A stretch of DNA of 64,000 nucleotides from an uncultured bacterium (GCA_937949555.1 CALEDV010000017.1:1-64000), one strand, 5' to 3'; shown: positions 40,401 through 50,047, counted from the stretch's first letter. The notes: generated by a model from the sequence alone, not told the origin. A program made the numbers and translations.

Positions 40401-40646
40401 AAGGGGAGAACAGCAGTTTTGGAACGAAGAAATAAGAAGATTGACCTTGGTCTGTGGCACAACCTTACAGTAGAGATAACAGGCTCAATGGCAAGGGGTT
40501 ACCTTAACAATATCTTAATGATTCAATGCAGCATAGATAAACCTATTACAGGATATTGTGGTCTTTGGGCAAAGGGAGACTCAGTTATCCTTTTTGAAAG
40601 GATTATTATAAAGACACATGTAGAGGAAGTATCAGTGGATATATAG
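37479..40646 (+). CDS. PEP-synthase/PPDK-like protein (ATP-grasp plus phosphohistidine swivelling domain) with novel C-terminal region and LamG/concanavalin-like end
   Basis: VAVRSSAVGEDTEATFAGQYDSVLNV; GVLYTVDP; GIVTEFGSASSHLASVAREFGVPAVFG; no recognisable PEP-binding TIM barrel. ORF track starts at 37413; ATG at 37479 avoids overlap with the divergent gene. Confidence 0.75.
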   Translation: MKKGLRLFETKKTKPIDSLMERYKYFRSLLGHNHRALSLIAGMEQLYFSGRPFTLNQIRITYEELLESITGLAYCLESMTGERFPELIRRIEEIDEKLFASFSPSCLLPSKTLTISMQDIEANMQKLVGSKALNLAMLRNQLGLKTPSGFVITSYAFNRFLEHNNLNRTIENGLSTLSVDDYEAIERESKSIRSKILEGEMPEDIEYAIFKGFEELQRHSNDEVMVAVRSSAVGEDTEATFAGQYDSVLNVPKDRLIEAYKEVIASKYSARSINYRLLYGLDDKDTPMAVIILEMVKAKTSGVLYTVDPAIRPHCPLKVTAILGLGEHLVGGSSTPDVFLLDRLEDKVVDSVIASKDFRMVANEGGGVSVNPVEDAIRHKPSLQHNMLMRLRQVGLMIEEYFESPQDIEWAIDDKEDLFLLQTRLLNVPKMHPEDPLEHRDVVSARPVITGGETASSGVCTGQVVHYNDITTIMDNREDIVLIAKNATPELARFIGKVKGIVTEFGSASSHLASVAREFGVPAVFGMKGALSILTQGQYITLWADKAMVYEGIIEELLQNMSPSRKVIYNSAVHKRMRDVLDLISPLNMTDPNSPEFIPSKAQTFHDIIRYTHEIAVRQMFGIGDIQRSKTYKARLLRTKLPLNIWIVDLSEGGRENKGRDIEYQDIKSVPFMAIWRGFIHPGVNWEGTMSLKTSKISSLFAVAATSELGEQPGGESYAILAEDYMNLSIKFAYHFATVDALCGDKESQNYISLQFSGGAGSYYGKTLRVQLMGAVLSKLGFRVELKGDLIEAVYARYDRESTMDTLDNLGRLLGSCRLLDITISNQDDIEFYCQQFFKGNYDFINVRNYEVMPSFYIKGGLWKIIADEQGRFCMYDGSHNSGGAIRGIANIFNRFLNIQNRIFVESIESRHHFPLAIVKGNYNRDCAINLKLKLLGGKVDKTGGIAFGIGDVENYLALALDAHEGAITFYRVSKGRTAVLERRNKKIDLGLWHNLTVEITGSMARGYLNNILMIQCSIDKPITGYCGLWAKGDSVILFERIIIKTHVEEVSVDI

Positions 40647-40654
40647 AAGAATTT

Positions 40655-41119
40655 TTATAATTGTGACAATTTGAAGGCCCCAACATAAGGACAATCGTCG
40701 TAAATTTGCTCAAAAAGTTCATTGTTGTAATTACCTAATAGGTACATTTGGTTGAAATTTGACTGATAAGTATTTTCACTTACAAGAAAGGCAAAGATAT
40801 TATTGCCTCTAAATAATAGTTGAGTAGTGAACTTACCTGTTTTGAATTCTTTTTTCGCAATTACCAATGCTTCAAGGCAAAACCCTGCATCCAATGGGTT
40901 AGATACCCTCCATGACAGCACATAGCGACATTACCGCGATTAGACACAGAAATCCCTAAACCCCTACCCTATCCTGATATATGTAATATCCGCACACCAG
41001 AGTAGATATGTTCTGTCTATTTTAAAAGTCCTCGCACTTGCGAGTTGACCTATCGTCTTTGCTCCTCTTGCAGCTTCAAAGGCTATCTTTGCCTTCAATG
41101 CAGCGTTCCGTGCTTTCAT
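40655..41119 (-). mobile_element. degenerate IS3-family insertion sequence remnant
   Basis: Minus strand: MKARNAALKAKIAFEAARGAKTIGQLAS (OrfA-like) ... WCADITYIRIG*GF ... CRYVLSWRVSNPLDAGFCLEAL (OrfB DDE-like) with stops and deletions. Confidence 0.78.
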
Positions 41120-41296
41120 TTTCTTTCACATCCTGTTTTCCCTTATAGAGTTCCTACAGGCTCTATTATCCACTAAATAAAACCCTATTCAGTTTTTGAC
41201 GATGATGTGATGAATCACAAACCAATTAGCACAAAATGAACACAATTTGGGAGTTGAGCTGAGTGGGTGATACTGGTAAGTCATTGATTTTTAGAG

Positions 41297-41368
41297 TAGG
41301 CGATGTAGGGATTGAACCTACGACCTCTCCCGTGTGAAGGGAGCGCTCTCCCACTGAGCTAATCGCCC
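41297..41368 (-). tRNA. tRNA-Val(CAC)
   Basis: GGGCGATTAGCTCAGTGGGAGAGCGCTCCCTTCACACGGGAGAGGTCGTAGGTTCAATCCCTACATCGCCTA; anticodon loop TTCACAC. Confidence 0.93.
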
Positions 41369-41551
41369 TAAGAAATTGAATTGTAAAGATAAATTCAGTG
41401 AGTTGTCAAGTAGTATCTCTCTATTGTTTCTATAATCAATGGCTAATAATAACATTTTTTTAAAAGTATAAACATTGTTACTGTAGACTGCAAATTTAAT
41501 CTAAACAATATCTCTTTGTTATAGTGTGTTGAATGAGTATAATATCAGATA

Positions 41552-43333
41552 ATGCATTGGATAAAACTAATCATTATTGTACTGATAGCAGCGCTGGTTG
41601 GAGGATTAGCAGGATTTCTTTCTTGGACTATCTCTGATCTGCCTGAGATAAGAACCCTTGAATCTTATCGTCCCGTTGAATCCACTCTGCTGTACTCCTC
41701 CGATGGTAAGGTGCTTGCTGAGTTTTATCTTGAACGAAGAAGGTATATCCCCCATTATCAGATCCCTGATTTAATAAAAAAGGCCTTTATTGCTATTGAA
41801 GATCAGCGTTTCTACCACCACCCAGGGATTGACCTTATTGGGATACTAAGGGCACTTTACAGGAACATCAAGGCAAAGGGCATCGAGGAAGGGGGAAGCA
41901 CTATTACCCAACAGCTCACAAAGATGCTCTTTCTGAAGCCAGAGAAAAACATCATGAGAAAGATAAAGGAGGCTGTTATATCGGCGCAGATAGAAAAGCG
42001 CTACACAAAGGATGAGATAATAGGTATGTATCTTAACCAATCCTATTTCGGCACCAGGGCCTATGGCATTGAGGCTGCCGCTGAGACATACTTTGCCAAG
42101 GGCGTAAATGAATTGAATGTAGCCGAGGCTGCCCTACTTGCAGGACTACAGAAGGCGCCCTCTGCCTACTCCCCCTTCAGGAATCCAGAGAAGGCATTGA
42201 TGAGGAGAAATACCGTATTAAGCAAGATGCTCGAGAACCGATTCATCACAAAGGAGCAGTACGAGCAGGCGATTAATGAACCATTGCCTGCAAAACCTAA
42301 TTATCGTCGGTATGAGGCACCCTATTTCGTAGAATACCTAAGGCAGCAACTCGAACGACGATATGGCGATGCCTTGTACACAGGAGGTTTGAGAATCTAT
42401 ACAACCCTTGACTATTCGATGCAGAAGAAGGCAGAAGAGGCACTTCTTAAGGGCATTTTAGATATTGAAAAAAGGGTTAAAAAGGGGGTGCAGGCTGCAA
42501 TAATTGCCATAGACCTCAAAGAGGGGAATATAAAGGCTATGGTTGGTGGTACTGATTTCTGGGAGACCCAGTTCAACAGGGCTACGATGGCACTAAGACA
42601 ACCCGGTTCAGCCTTTAAGCCCTTTGTATATGCAGCCGCTATAAAGGAGGGCTTAGGCAGCACCGATGAGGTGTTAGATGAGCCTGTAAATTTTCCAGGA
42701 TCAAAACCTAACTCTGTCTGGTCCCCAAGAAATTACGACAATGAGTATCGAGGGTATGTATCTTTGAGGACTGCTATGGCACTTTCCTTAAATACTGCTA
42801 CCGTACGTCTCGCTCACAATATTGGAATAAAAAAGATTATAGAGACGGCACAGGAATGCGGTATCAAAACTACACTTCAGCCCTATCTGCCCATAGCCCT
42901 TGGTGCCTCTGATGTGACTCCACTGGAATTGACCGCAGCCTATGGCGCCTTTGCTACAGGCAAAAGATTAGAGATCAAGGCATATGACAGGATCACAAAT
43001 AATAAGGGCATGGTGATCGAAGAGCCTATTTGGTCTCCCTTTTCACAAAAGGTTGTATTCACTGAGGAAGAGACCCTGGAGATTCGTGAATTGTTGAAGG
43101 CTGTGGTTGTATCAGGGACTGCCCAGAAGGCTAAAGAATTAAAGAAAGAGGTGTTTGGCAAGACTGGGACAACCAATGACTTCTCTGATGCCTGGTTTGT
43201 AGGATTTGATGATTCTTTGGTCGTAGGTGTTTGGGTTGGCAGAGACAATCACAAACCCATTGGGGGAAAAGAGGCTGGTGCAAGGGCTGCATTGCCTATA
43301 TGGATTGATTTCATGAAAAAGATAGGTCCTTAA
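41552..43333 (+). CDS. mrcA: penicillin-binding protein 1A (transglycosylase/transpeptidase)
   Basis: AIEDQRFYHHPGID, EGGSTITQQLTKMLFL, RQPGSAFKPFVYAAAI, FGKTGTTNDFSDAWFVGF. Confidence 0.95.
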   Translation: MHWIKLIIIVLIAALVGGLAGFLSWTISDLPEIRTLESYRPVESTLLYSSDGKVLAEFYLERRRYIPHYQIPDLIKKAFIAIEDQRFYHHPGIDLIGILRALYRNIKAKGIEEGGSTITQQLTKMLFLKPEKNIMRKIKEAVISAQIEKRYTKDEIIGMYLNQSYFGTRAYGIEAAAETYFAKGVNELNVAEAALLAGLQKAPSAYSPFRNPEKALMRRNTVLSKMLENRFITKEQYEQAINEPLPAKPNYRRYEAPYFVEYLRQQLERRYGDALYTGGLRIYTTLDYSMQKKAEEALLKGILDIEKRVKKGVQAAIIAIDLKEGNIKAMVGGTDFWETQFNRATMALRQPGSAFKPFVYAAAIKEGLGSTDEVLDEPVNFPGSKPNSVWSPRNYDNEYRGYVSLRTAMALSLNTATVRLAHNIGIKKIIETAQECGIKTTLQPYLPIALGASDVTPLELTAAYGAFATGKRLEIKAYDRITNNKGMVIEEPIWSPFSQKVVFTEEETLEIRELLKAVVVSGTAQKAKELKKEVFGKTGTTNDFSDAWFVGFDDSLVVGVWVGRDNHKPIGGKEAGARAALPIWIDFMKKIGP

Positions 43334-43594
43334 ACTCAATGCCTATATTTATAAGGCTCCTGACTTTGCGTTGTCTGTGAGAAGCGCCCCCAGTTCCTCA
43401 TAGAGAGACGCAACTTATAGTTCTCGATGATCGACAAGGCCGAGTGGTGGCAGTAGCACAGCCCTTCCTTGCCAGGATTAGGGTTTAGTTGGTCATGAAA
43501 TCGAGGGCATTTGCATCCCCAAGGGTGAACACCCGCCTCAATAAAAGAGACTTATCCTTATCACTGAAATTTAGGGCATTTTTGATCTGGCCTA

Positions 43595-44581
43595 TCAACC
43601 GCCTATCTTTGACATGGGCTTTAGGAGGGTCATGCTCCTCTGGTGCTCCATCTCATGGCCCTGTGGTTTGACCTCGATAGACAACCTCAAGAGCCTTTCC
43701 AGCTCGCTATCGTCACTGTTACTGCGAAGGGCAGACTTTAGGTCTATCTCGGTATCTGAAAAGAGGCAGGGTCTTAAAAGGCCATTGGAGGTCAGTCTCA
43801 ACCGGTTACAGTTACTGCAGAAATGATGGGTAATGGGGCTGATAAATCCAATAACCCCCCTTGCCTCTCTGAATTTATAATATCTGGCTGGTCCTGATTT
43901 TCTGGCCTTAACCGCTTCTAATGGGGCAATAGTTGAGACCCTCTGTTTTATCTCATCGGTGCCTATATACCTGTCTACACTCCAGAGGTCCTTTGATCCA
44001 AAGGGCATGAACTCAATAAACCTGATGTGGTTTTCAGAGGTCATGGTGGCCCTTGCAAAGTCCTCTATCTCATCATCATTGATCCCCCTTATAGGGACCA
44101 TGTTTATCTTGATAGGTCTCAAACCCTGCATCTCAGCCTCCCTAATACCATCAAGGACATCCGCTATATTTCCACCCCTTGTGATCTCCCTGTATCGATC
44201 AGACCTAAAGGAATCAAGGCTTATATTTATCCTATTTAGTCCTGCCTCTTTTAATTGCAAGGCCTTTTGCTTGAGCAATAGGCCATTGGTTGTGAGGCTA
44301 ATGTCTTCAATTCCCTCTATTGCCTTTATCGAAGATATAAGGAATGGGAGGTCTCTTTTGATAAGTGGCTCGCCACCGGTAATCCTTATCTTTTTAACAC
44401 CCAGTCCTGCAGCAACCCTGACAATCCTGACGATCTCCTCATAGGTAAGCACCTCAGAGTGTTCGAACAGCTTTATACCATCCTTGGGCATACAGTAGAT
44501 GCATCTCAAGTTACACTTGTCGGTAATAGAGATACGCATGTAGTCAATAATCCTTTTATATCTGTCTGTTATATGGTGCAT
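43595..44581 (-). CDS. moaA: GTP 3',8-cyclase MoaA
   Basis: DYMRISITDKCNLRCIYCMP, KKIRITGGEPL, HHFCSNCNRLRLTSNGLLRPCLF, C-terminal MSKIGG. Confidence 0.95.
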   Translation of the reverse strand: MHHITDRYKRIIDYMRISITDKCNLRCIYCMPKDGIKLFEHSEVLTYEEIVRIVRVAAGLGVKKIRITGGEPLIKRDLPFLISSIKAIEGIEDISLTTNGLLLKQKALQLKEAGLNRINISLDSFRSDRYREITRGGNIADVLDGIREAEMQGLRPIKINMVPIRGINDDEIEDFARATMTSENHIRFIEFMPFGSKDLWSVDRYIGTDEIKQRVSTIAPLEAVKARKSGPARYYKFREARGVIGFISPITHHFCSNCNRLRLTSNGLLRPCLFSDTEIDLKSALRSNSDDSELERLLRLSIEVKPQGHEMEHQRSMTLLKPMSKIGG

Positions 44582-44746
44582 TTTCTAAAGGGATCAACAG
44601 TAAGAAGAGTTGATTTGTCCTAAAAAGGGGAATTTATAAAAAACCTAAGGGACAATAATAATAAAGGTAATTAATCGATGTATATAAAGCCCTTTGTTTT
44701 TTCAGAGGTCTTCTGCAAGATTTTGTCCTGGCATAAAAAGCCTGCA

Positions 44747-45667
44747 TTATTGTTTCTTCTTTGTGGTCTTGGGTGTAGCCTTTTTGTTTTGAGATAGTAT
44801 CTCTGCAATCTTTTTCTCAGCCAGATCGGCTTCGCTGGTCCTTGGATACCTCTCTATTATCCGTTCTAATATGACCTTGCCTGTCTTTTTATCACCGAGC
44901 TCAAGAAAACTGTAACCTTGCTTGAGCATAGCAGCCCTTACCTTGTCATGCTTAGGATACTTCTTTATAAAGGTCTCGTATGCAAGTATTGCTTCCTCAT
45001 ATTTCTTTTCGTTGTAATATATCTCTCCAATCCAGTACTGTGAGTTTGATGCAAGCTTGTGGTCTGGATTCTCTTTTATGAATTTCTCAAATTTCTGCCG
45101 AGCAGCAGGATATTTTTTGTCCTTAAAGTCTATCTGCGCATCATCATATAACCTCTGGTCTTTAATGGTTTCCTCATGCTCTGTTGTTGGCATTTCACTT
45201 GTTTTGCCTCTGTCAATCTCTGGCTTTTTGTCCTCTGAGGATAATCTTGATTTTATTTCATGTATTTCTTTTTCCAAGGCAGCAATCTTTGCCTGCTGAA
45301 GTTCTCTGTCTGAGGCAATATCTTTGAGGGTTTTGTCTAGAAAGTATTTGTTTTCATCAAATCTCCCCTTCATTATCTGCAATTCCTTAGAGAAGTCTGA
45401 GGTTTGAGACAAAAGATTAGTTTGACTTTCTCTCAGGGCATAGACGCTCTCAAATCTTTCCTTCAACCGTGCCGTCTCTCTGGATTGTTCTTCGGAACGG
45501 ATGCGTAGATCTTCTATCTCCTTTTTTTGAGTGAGATTTTGCACCTGAAGGTGTGCAACGGTACTTTTAAGGCTGTCCATCTCTGAGGTGCTTACACAAC
45601 CAAAATTTATTAACAGTGCAAATACAAGGGCAATTTTAAAGGTTGCATTGAACGGCAGAGCAATCAT
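44747..45667 (-). CDS. cpoB: Tol-Pal system protein YbgF/CpoB (TPR)
   Basis: Coiled-coil N-terminus; LYDDAQIDFKDKKYPAARQKFEKFIKENPDHKLASNSQYWIGEIYYNEKKYEEAI; next to pal. Confidence 0.9.
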   Translation of the reverse strand: MIALPFNATFKIALVFALLINFGCVSTSEMDSLKSTVAHLQVQNLTQKKEIEDLRIRSEEQSRETARLKERFESVYALRESQTNLLSQTSDFSKELQIMKGRFDENKYFLDKTLKDIASDRELQQAKIAALEKEIHEIKSRLSSEDKKPEIDRGKTSEMPTTEHEETIKDQRLYDDAQIDFKDKKYPAARQKFEKFIKENPDHKLASNSQYWIGEIYYNEKKYEEAILAYETFIKKYPKHDKVRAAMLKQGYSFLELGDKKTGKVILERIIERYPRTSEADLAEKKIAEILSQNKKATPKTTKKKQ

Positions 45668-46251
45668 TCTGTATCCTCCAAAAATACAAAGTGAGCCCTT
45701 CTGTTTTTAGCCCAACAGGCCTCGCTCTTTTCGGAACACTGTGGTTTTTCCTTACCATAGCTTATTGTGTCAATCCTTTTTGATGGTATGCCAAGGGATA
45801 TCAAGTATTCTTTTACTGCATTAGCCCTTCTTTCGCCAAGACCAAGATTGTATTCTCTTGTCCCCCTCTCATCACAATGCCCTTCAATAATTACCTTTAC
45901 CTTGCGATTGTTGGATAGTATCTCAGAGACCTGTTTTAGCATAACCTTAGCCGATTCCTCTATGTTATAACTGTCAAAACCAAAGTATATATCCTTGACC
46001 TTTGTCTGAAGTTCTCTTAAAGCAATCTTGAAATCCTCCTGTTGCGCCCTTTGATGTTGTCTTTCGCTAATTGTTTCCTGTGGCATCCTGTCTCTATCTA
46101 TATCTGACTTTGTTTCTGACGTCTTCTTAGAAGCATCATCGGACATTGAGATCGCCTGTTGGTCCTGAATTGGCGGAGATTGTTTTTGTGAACACCCAAT
46201 GTTTATAAACAAACAAAGCGATAAGGTAAACATAAATAAAGACAGTTTCAT
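45664..46251 (-). CDS. pal: peptidoglycan-associated lipoprotein (OmpA family)
   Basis: Lipobox INIGC; IYFGFDSYNIEESAKVMLKQV...VIIEGHCDERGTREYNLGLGERRANAVKEYLISLGI. Confidence 0.93.
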   Translation of the reverse strand: MKLSLFMFTLSLCLFINIGCSQKQSPPIQDQQAISMSDDASKKTSETKSDIDRDRMPQETISERQHQRAQQEDFKIALRELQTKVKDIYFGFDSYNIEESAKVMLKQVSEILSNNRKVKVIIEGHCDERGTREYNLGLGERRANAVKEYLISLGIPSKRIDTISYGKEKPQCSEKSEACWAKNRRAHFVFLEDTE

Positions 46252-46717
46252 CTTGTTTCCCCCTTTTTATTAAAATTTACTCTATTATATGGAATTGACT
46301 CTGTTAAATCAATCAATGCAATACCAAAGACATTCAATATCACCAGAAGAGGGTTTCTATGTTATCATTATAAGCTTTTAGTAAAAATAGCAGAATTGCA
46401 AAAATATTTGTGACAGGCGCTTAACTTAAAATGCAATGGTGTTGTTTGCTTAGAATCCCAAGAGAGAGCTTATTTTTTATTGTAATGGATTAAATTGAAC
46501 AGGAAGATACTTCTAATAAGATGATATATTGAAAAACAAAAACATTGATAATAGCGGGATAAAGGCAAAAAATATCTCTTGAATAAATTTACTTAACCAT
46601 ATAAAATTTATGCGGCATAGAAAGTGTGTGAAGTATGATTTAACTTAATGTAGGGCATCCATTAAATCTATCTTCAAAGGTCATTTTTTATCTAAAAAGC
46701 AAATCACATAAGGAGGA

Positions 46718-47974
46718 TTGGATATGGAGAAGGAACCCAAACCAATTAAGGTTTCGGGCATTATGGGGGATATGGCGAGGTCCCTTAACGCATCCTTTGT
46801 AGAAAACTGGTTTTCTACACTAGTAGGTTTTCTATCAGGCACAAAGACTTATTATTTCTTTGTATTCCTATTTGGCCTTTTAGTATTCGGTGCTGCAATG
46901 ACAGGGCTCGATGCAATGAGGATTGGGTATAGGCACGCCTATGGGGTTACCAGAGAGGTAGCCTGGGGTCTGCTGATATCTACCTACATATTCTTTGTGG
47001 TTACCTCAACTGGACTTTGTATAGTATCTTCCATAGGACATGTGTTCGGGGTTAAGGACCTTATGCCTATAGCTAAAAGGGCCGTGTTTCTATCTATAGT
47101 AACAATCATGGCAGGCTTTACAGTTATCTTCTTTGAGATTGAAAATCCCTTCAGGATGGCTATCTACAATGCAATCTCCCCAAACCTGACATCCAATATA
47201 TGGTGGATGGGAACGCTTTATGGGGCATATATGGTCTTTATGATAATTGAATTTATATGTATCCTGCTGCACCAGCATAAGATTGCTACCATTGCGGGTC
47301 TTGCTGGTCTTATATCAGGTATTGTGGCACACAGCAACCTTGGAGCTATCTTTGCGATGCTTCATGGCAGGGAATACTGGTATGGGCCCTATCTTCCCAT
47401 TTATTTTATAGCCTCAGCAATGATGTCTGGCTGTGCTGCCATCATATTTTTCTCATGGATTGGCTATAAGGTAAACAATGAGCAGATGGACAGACCAATG
47501 CAGAGGGCTATGGAGGTGGTTGGAAAGCTGTGTACACTGATGATCACAGTAATCATATTCTTTACCTCATGGAAACTCATCACTGGTTCCGTTGGAGGTC
47601 CTGGCAAGGTTGAGGCTATAAGGGCATTGATATCTGGTCCCTATGCCTTCAATTTCTGGGTCTTAGAGGTAACCATAGGGATGCTCATACCCTTTTTCTT
47701 ATTCCTAATGTCAAAGTGGAAGAATATCAACCTCATGTTTATAGCCACCATGTTTATGATATTCTCGATCTTCTTTATGAGGTTTGACCTGGTGGTGATT
47801 GGACAGTTAGTGCCATCCTTCCATGAGCTTCATGTAACTGATTATCCAGGGTTACTTCCCTATAAACCCAGCTTCCATGAGATAGTTATATCTATAGGCG
47901 GAATAGCCCTTGCCTCATTAACATTCCTCCTGGGAGAGAAGGTCTTTCAGGGACACAAGACTGAGATCCATTGA
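46718..47974 (+). CDS. NrfD/PsrC-family membrane quinol oxidoreductase subunit
   Basis: Polytopic membrane protein with NrfD-type topology; next to FeS and multiheme subunits. Confidence 0.8.
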   Translation: MDMEKEPKPIKVSGIMGDMARSLNASFVENWFSTLVGFLSGTKTYYFFVFLFGLLVFGAAMTGLDAMRIGYRHAYGVTREVAWGLLISTYIFFVVTSTGLCIVSSIGHVFGVKDLMPIAKRAVFLSIVTIMAGFTVIFFEIENPFRMAIYNAISPNLTSNIWWMGTLYGAYMVFMIIEFICILLHQHKIATIAGLAGLISGIVAHSNLGAIFAMLHGREYWYGPYLPIYFIASAMMSGCAAIIFFSWIGYKVNNEQMDRPMQRAMEVVGKLCTLMITVIIFFTSWKLITGSVGGPGKVEAIRALISGPYAFNFWVLEVTIGMLIPFFLFLMSKWKNINLMFIATMFMIFSIFFMRFDLVVIGQLVPSFHELHVTDYPGLLPYKPSFHEIVISIGGIALASLTFLLGEKVFQGHKTEIH

Positions 47975-48738
47975 AAGGAGAAAAAAACATGAAACACATA
48001 GACCTCAATAACCTAAGAAAAGAAAACCTTGATACACTACCAGAAATGGAGAGAAGACAATTCCTAAAGATTGGTCTTGTTGTCACTGGCATATTTGCTG
48101 GAGGCAGTGTGCTATCCCTCATGTCCAACATCGATAAGGTCTTTGCATCAAAGGAAGACCTCAAGCAGAGATACCCCTACAAACCCCATTATAGCATGGT
48201 CATGAGGCAGGATAGGTGCGTTGATTGTGAGCTCTGCAAAGAGGCCTGCATTATAACTAACAATGTGCCTGATTATGGTTACAGGACTACAATACTTGAG
48301 AAGGTAACCCCAGATGCCATTGGGCAAAAGCGGGAGTTTATCCCAGTGCTTTGTAATCAATGTAACAATCCGCCTTGTGTAAGGGCATGCCCTACAAAGG
48401 CAACTTATAAGGACCCGACAAATGGTATTGTAATGATGGAGGACAGGAAGTGCATTGGATGTAAGAGTTGTGTGCTTGCTTGTCCCTACAATGCGAGGTA
48501 TTTCAGTGAAGAAAAACATGCAATAGATAAGTGTAATTTCTGCATAGACACAAGACTTCAAAAGGGACACAAACTCACCGCCTGTGCTGAGGCATGTCCA
48601 GCTGATGTTAGGGTATTTGGGGACCTATCGGATCCAGAGAGCAGGGTATTTAAGATGGTACATCAGATAGAGAAACCTGTATGGGTACTCAGAGAAGAGA
48701 CAGGCGTAAAACCAAATGTATTCTATACAAAGGGGTAG
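47971..48738 (+). CDS. Tat-exported 4x[4Fe-4S] ferredoxin subunit (NrfC/PsrB/DmsB-like)
   Basis: ERRQFLKIGLVVTGIFAGG; CVDCELCKEAC, CNQCNNPPCVRACPTKAT, CIGCKSCVLACPYNAR. Confidence 0.9.
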   Translation: MKGEKNMKHIDLNNLRKENLDTLPEMERRQFLKIGLVVTGIFAGGSVLSLMSNIDKVFASKEDLKQRYPYKPHYSMVMRQDRCVDCELCKEACIITNNVPDYGYRTTILEKVTPDAIGQKREFIPVLCNQCNNPPCVRACPTKATYKDPTNGIVMMEDRKCIGCKSCVLACPYNARYFSEEKHAIDKCNFCIDTRLQKGHKLTACAEACPADVRVFGDLSDPESRVFKMVHQIEKPVWVLREETGVKPNVFYTKG

Positions 48739-48744
48739 CACGAA

Positions 48745-49824
48745 ATGAAAAAAACAATATTGATAACTATAATGCTTTCTGTTTTTGTAGTTGTTGGGGC
48801 AATTACTATCTATGCCTCAGGTGGCGATATCCTATACACAAAGCCTGTTAAATCGGTTCTTTTCAGCCATAAGGCACACGAGAATATCGGTTGTGGCAGT
48901 TGCCACTCGGGGCTCTTTGAGATGAAGGCCTTAGCTGCCCAGGGCTATACAGATTTTAATATGGATGCGCTTTATAAGGGGAAATACTGCGGTGCTTGCC
49001 ATAACGGCAAACAGGCCTTTGCATCGAACACCCAATGTGCCCGTTGTCATGGAGGCGTAAAAGAGTATGTTGCCATGAAGACGAGACCTAAGCAGAAATC
49101 CACGGCCCAAGGCCCTCAGCAGGCCATCAATATTGGCTCTGGAGATACCTCTGTGCCATTCAATCACACAAGCCATGCATCAATGGCCTGTGGGGACTGC
49201 CACACCAAGCTTTTTCAGATGAAAAAGGGTACCACAAAGATCACCTTTGCAGATCACAACTCAGATAAGTATTGTTATAGCTGCCATAACGGGACCAAGG
49301 CATTTTCATTTCAGGATTGCAACAAGTGTCACGCAAAGCTGACAATACCTGGACAAATTACAATTGGCAAGGGTGATTCTGCAGTGAAGTTTAACCATGA
49401 TTCTCACACAAAGAATACAAAGTGCAATGACTGTCATAACAAACTTTTTGCAGCAAAGAAAGGCTCCTCCAAGATTACCTTTGCAGAACATAGCTCCAAT
49501 AAGTATTGTTATGCCTGCCACAATGGCAAGAGGTCCTTTGGCTCTGATAACTGTGCTGCCTGTCACTCAAAGATACCAGCACCAAAAGGGACACTGACTT
49601 ATAAAGTCAATGGCCTTGATACTGCACACTTCAGCCATGACTTCCACGGCAAAATATTCGGGTGCAATGATTGTCATACAAAGATATTCTCAATGAAAAT
49701 GGGTGCAACGAAGATGAACATGCAAGGCATGTATGAGGGCAAATATTGCGGAGCCTGTCATAATAGCAACCTTGCCTTTCCCTCAACGGATTGTGCAAAG
49801 TGTCATTATAGCAAGAAGAAATAA
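48745..49824 (+). CDS. dodecaheme cytochrome c built of four triheme c7-type modules
   Basis: Signal peptide; 12 CxxCH motifs in four repeats of F.H..H...C..CH ... YC.ACHNG ... C..CH. Confidence 0.9.
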   Translation: MKKTILITIMLSVFVVVGAITIYASGGDILYTKPVKSVLFSHKAHENIGCGSCHSGLFEMKALAAQGYTDFNMDALYKGKYCGACHNGKQAFASNTQCARCHGGVKEYVAMKTRPKQKSTAQGPQQAINIGSGDTSVPFNHTSHASMACGDCHTKLFQMKKGTTKITFADHNSDKYCYSCHNGTKAFSFQDCNKCHAKLTIPGQITIGKGDSAVKFNHDSHTKNTKCNDCHNKLFAAKKGSSKITFAEHSSNKYCYACHNGKRSFGSDNCAACHSKIPAPKGTLTYKVNGLDTAHFSHDFHGKIFGCNDCHTKIFSMKMGATKMNMQGMYEGKYCGACHNSNLAFPSTDCAKCHYSKKK

Positions 49825-49849
49825 TAAACCGATAGATCTGTTAAGTGTA

Positions 49850-49882
49850 AAGGGGACTGACTGGCTTGGTCAGTCCCTTTAG
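49850..49882 (+). terminator. rho-independent terminator after dodecaheme cytochrome
   Basis: gGGGACTGACtggcttgGTCAGTCCCtttagtt. Confidence 0.8.
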
Positions 49883-50047
49883 TTATTATCAATAAAGATT
49901 CCGTGAACAATTAATACAATATCCTGTCCCTGCTTTATTGTTCTGCTTCTCTTTTGTAAGGATATGTTAAGCCAATACCTTGGAAGCAGATAAGTGATTT
50001 AGGGATACTTAGAACTGAATATGATAGACTGCAAAGGAGTATACAAC

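Noticed and set aside
43340-43594. Possible short minus-strand ORF (IGQIKNALNFSDKDKSLLLRRVFTLGDANALDFMTN) after moaA
   Set aside because: No start codon/RBS clearly supported and no known family; may be part of the moaA 3' region.
48745-49824. CRISPR-like periodicity from repeated motifs
   Set aside because: Explained by the four c7 heme-binding protein modules.
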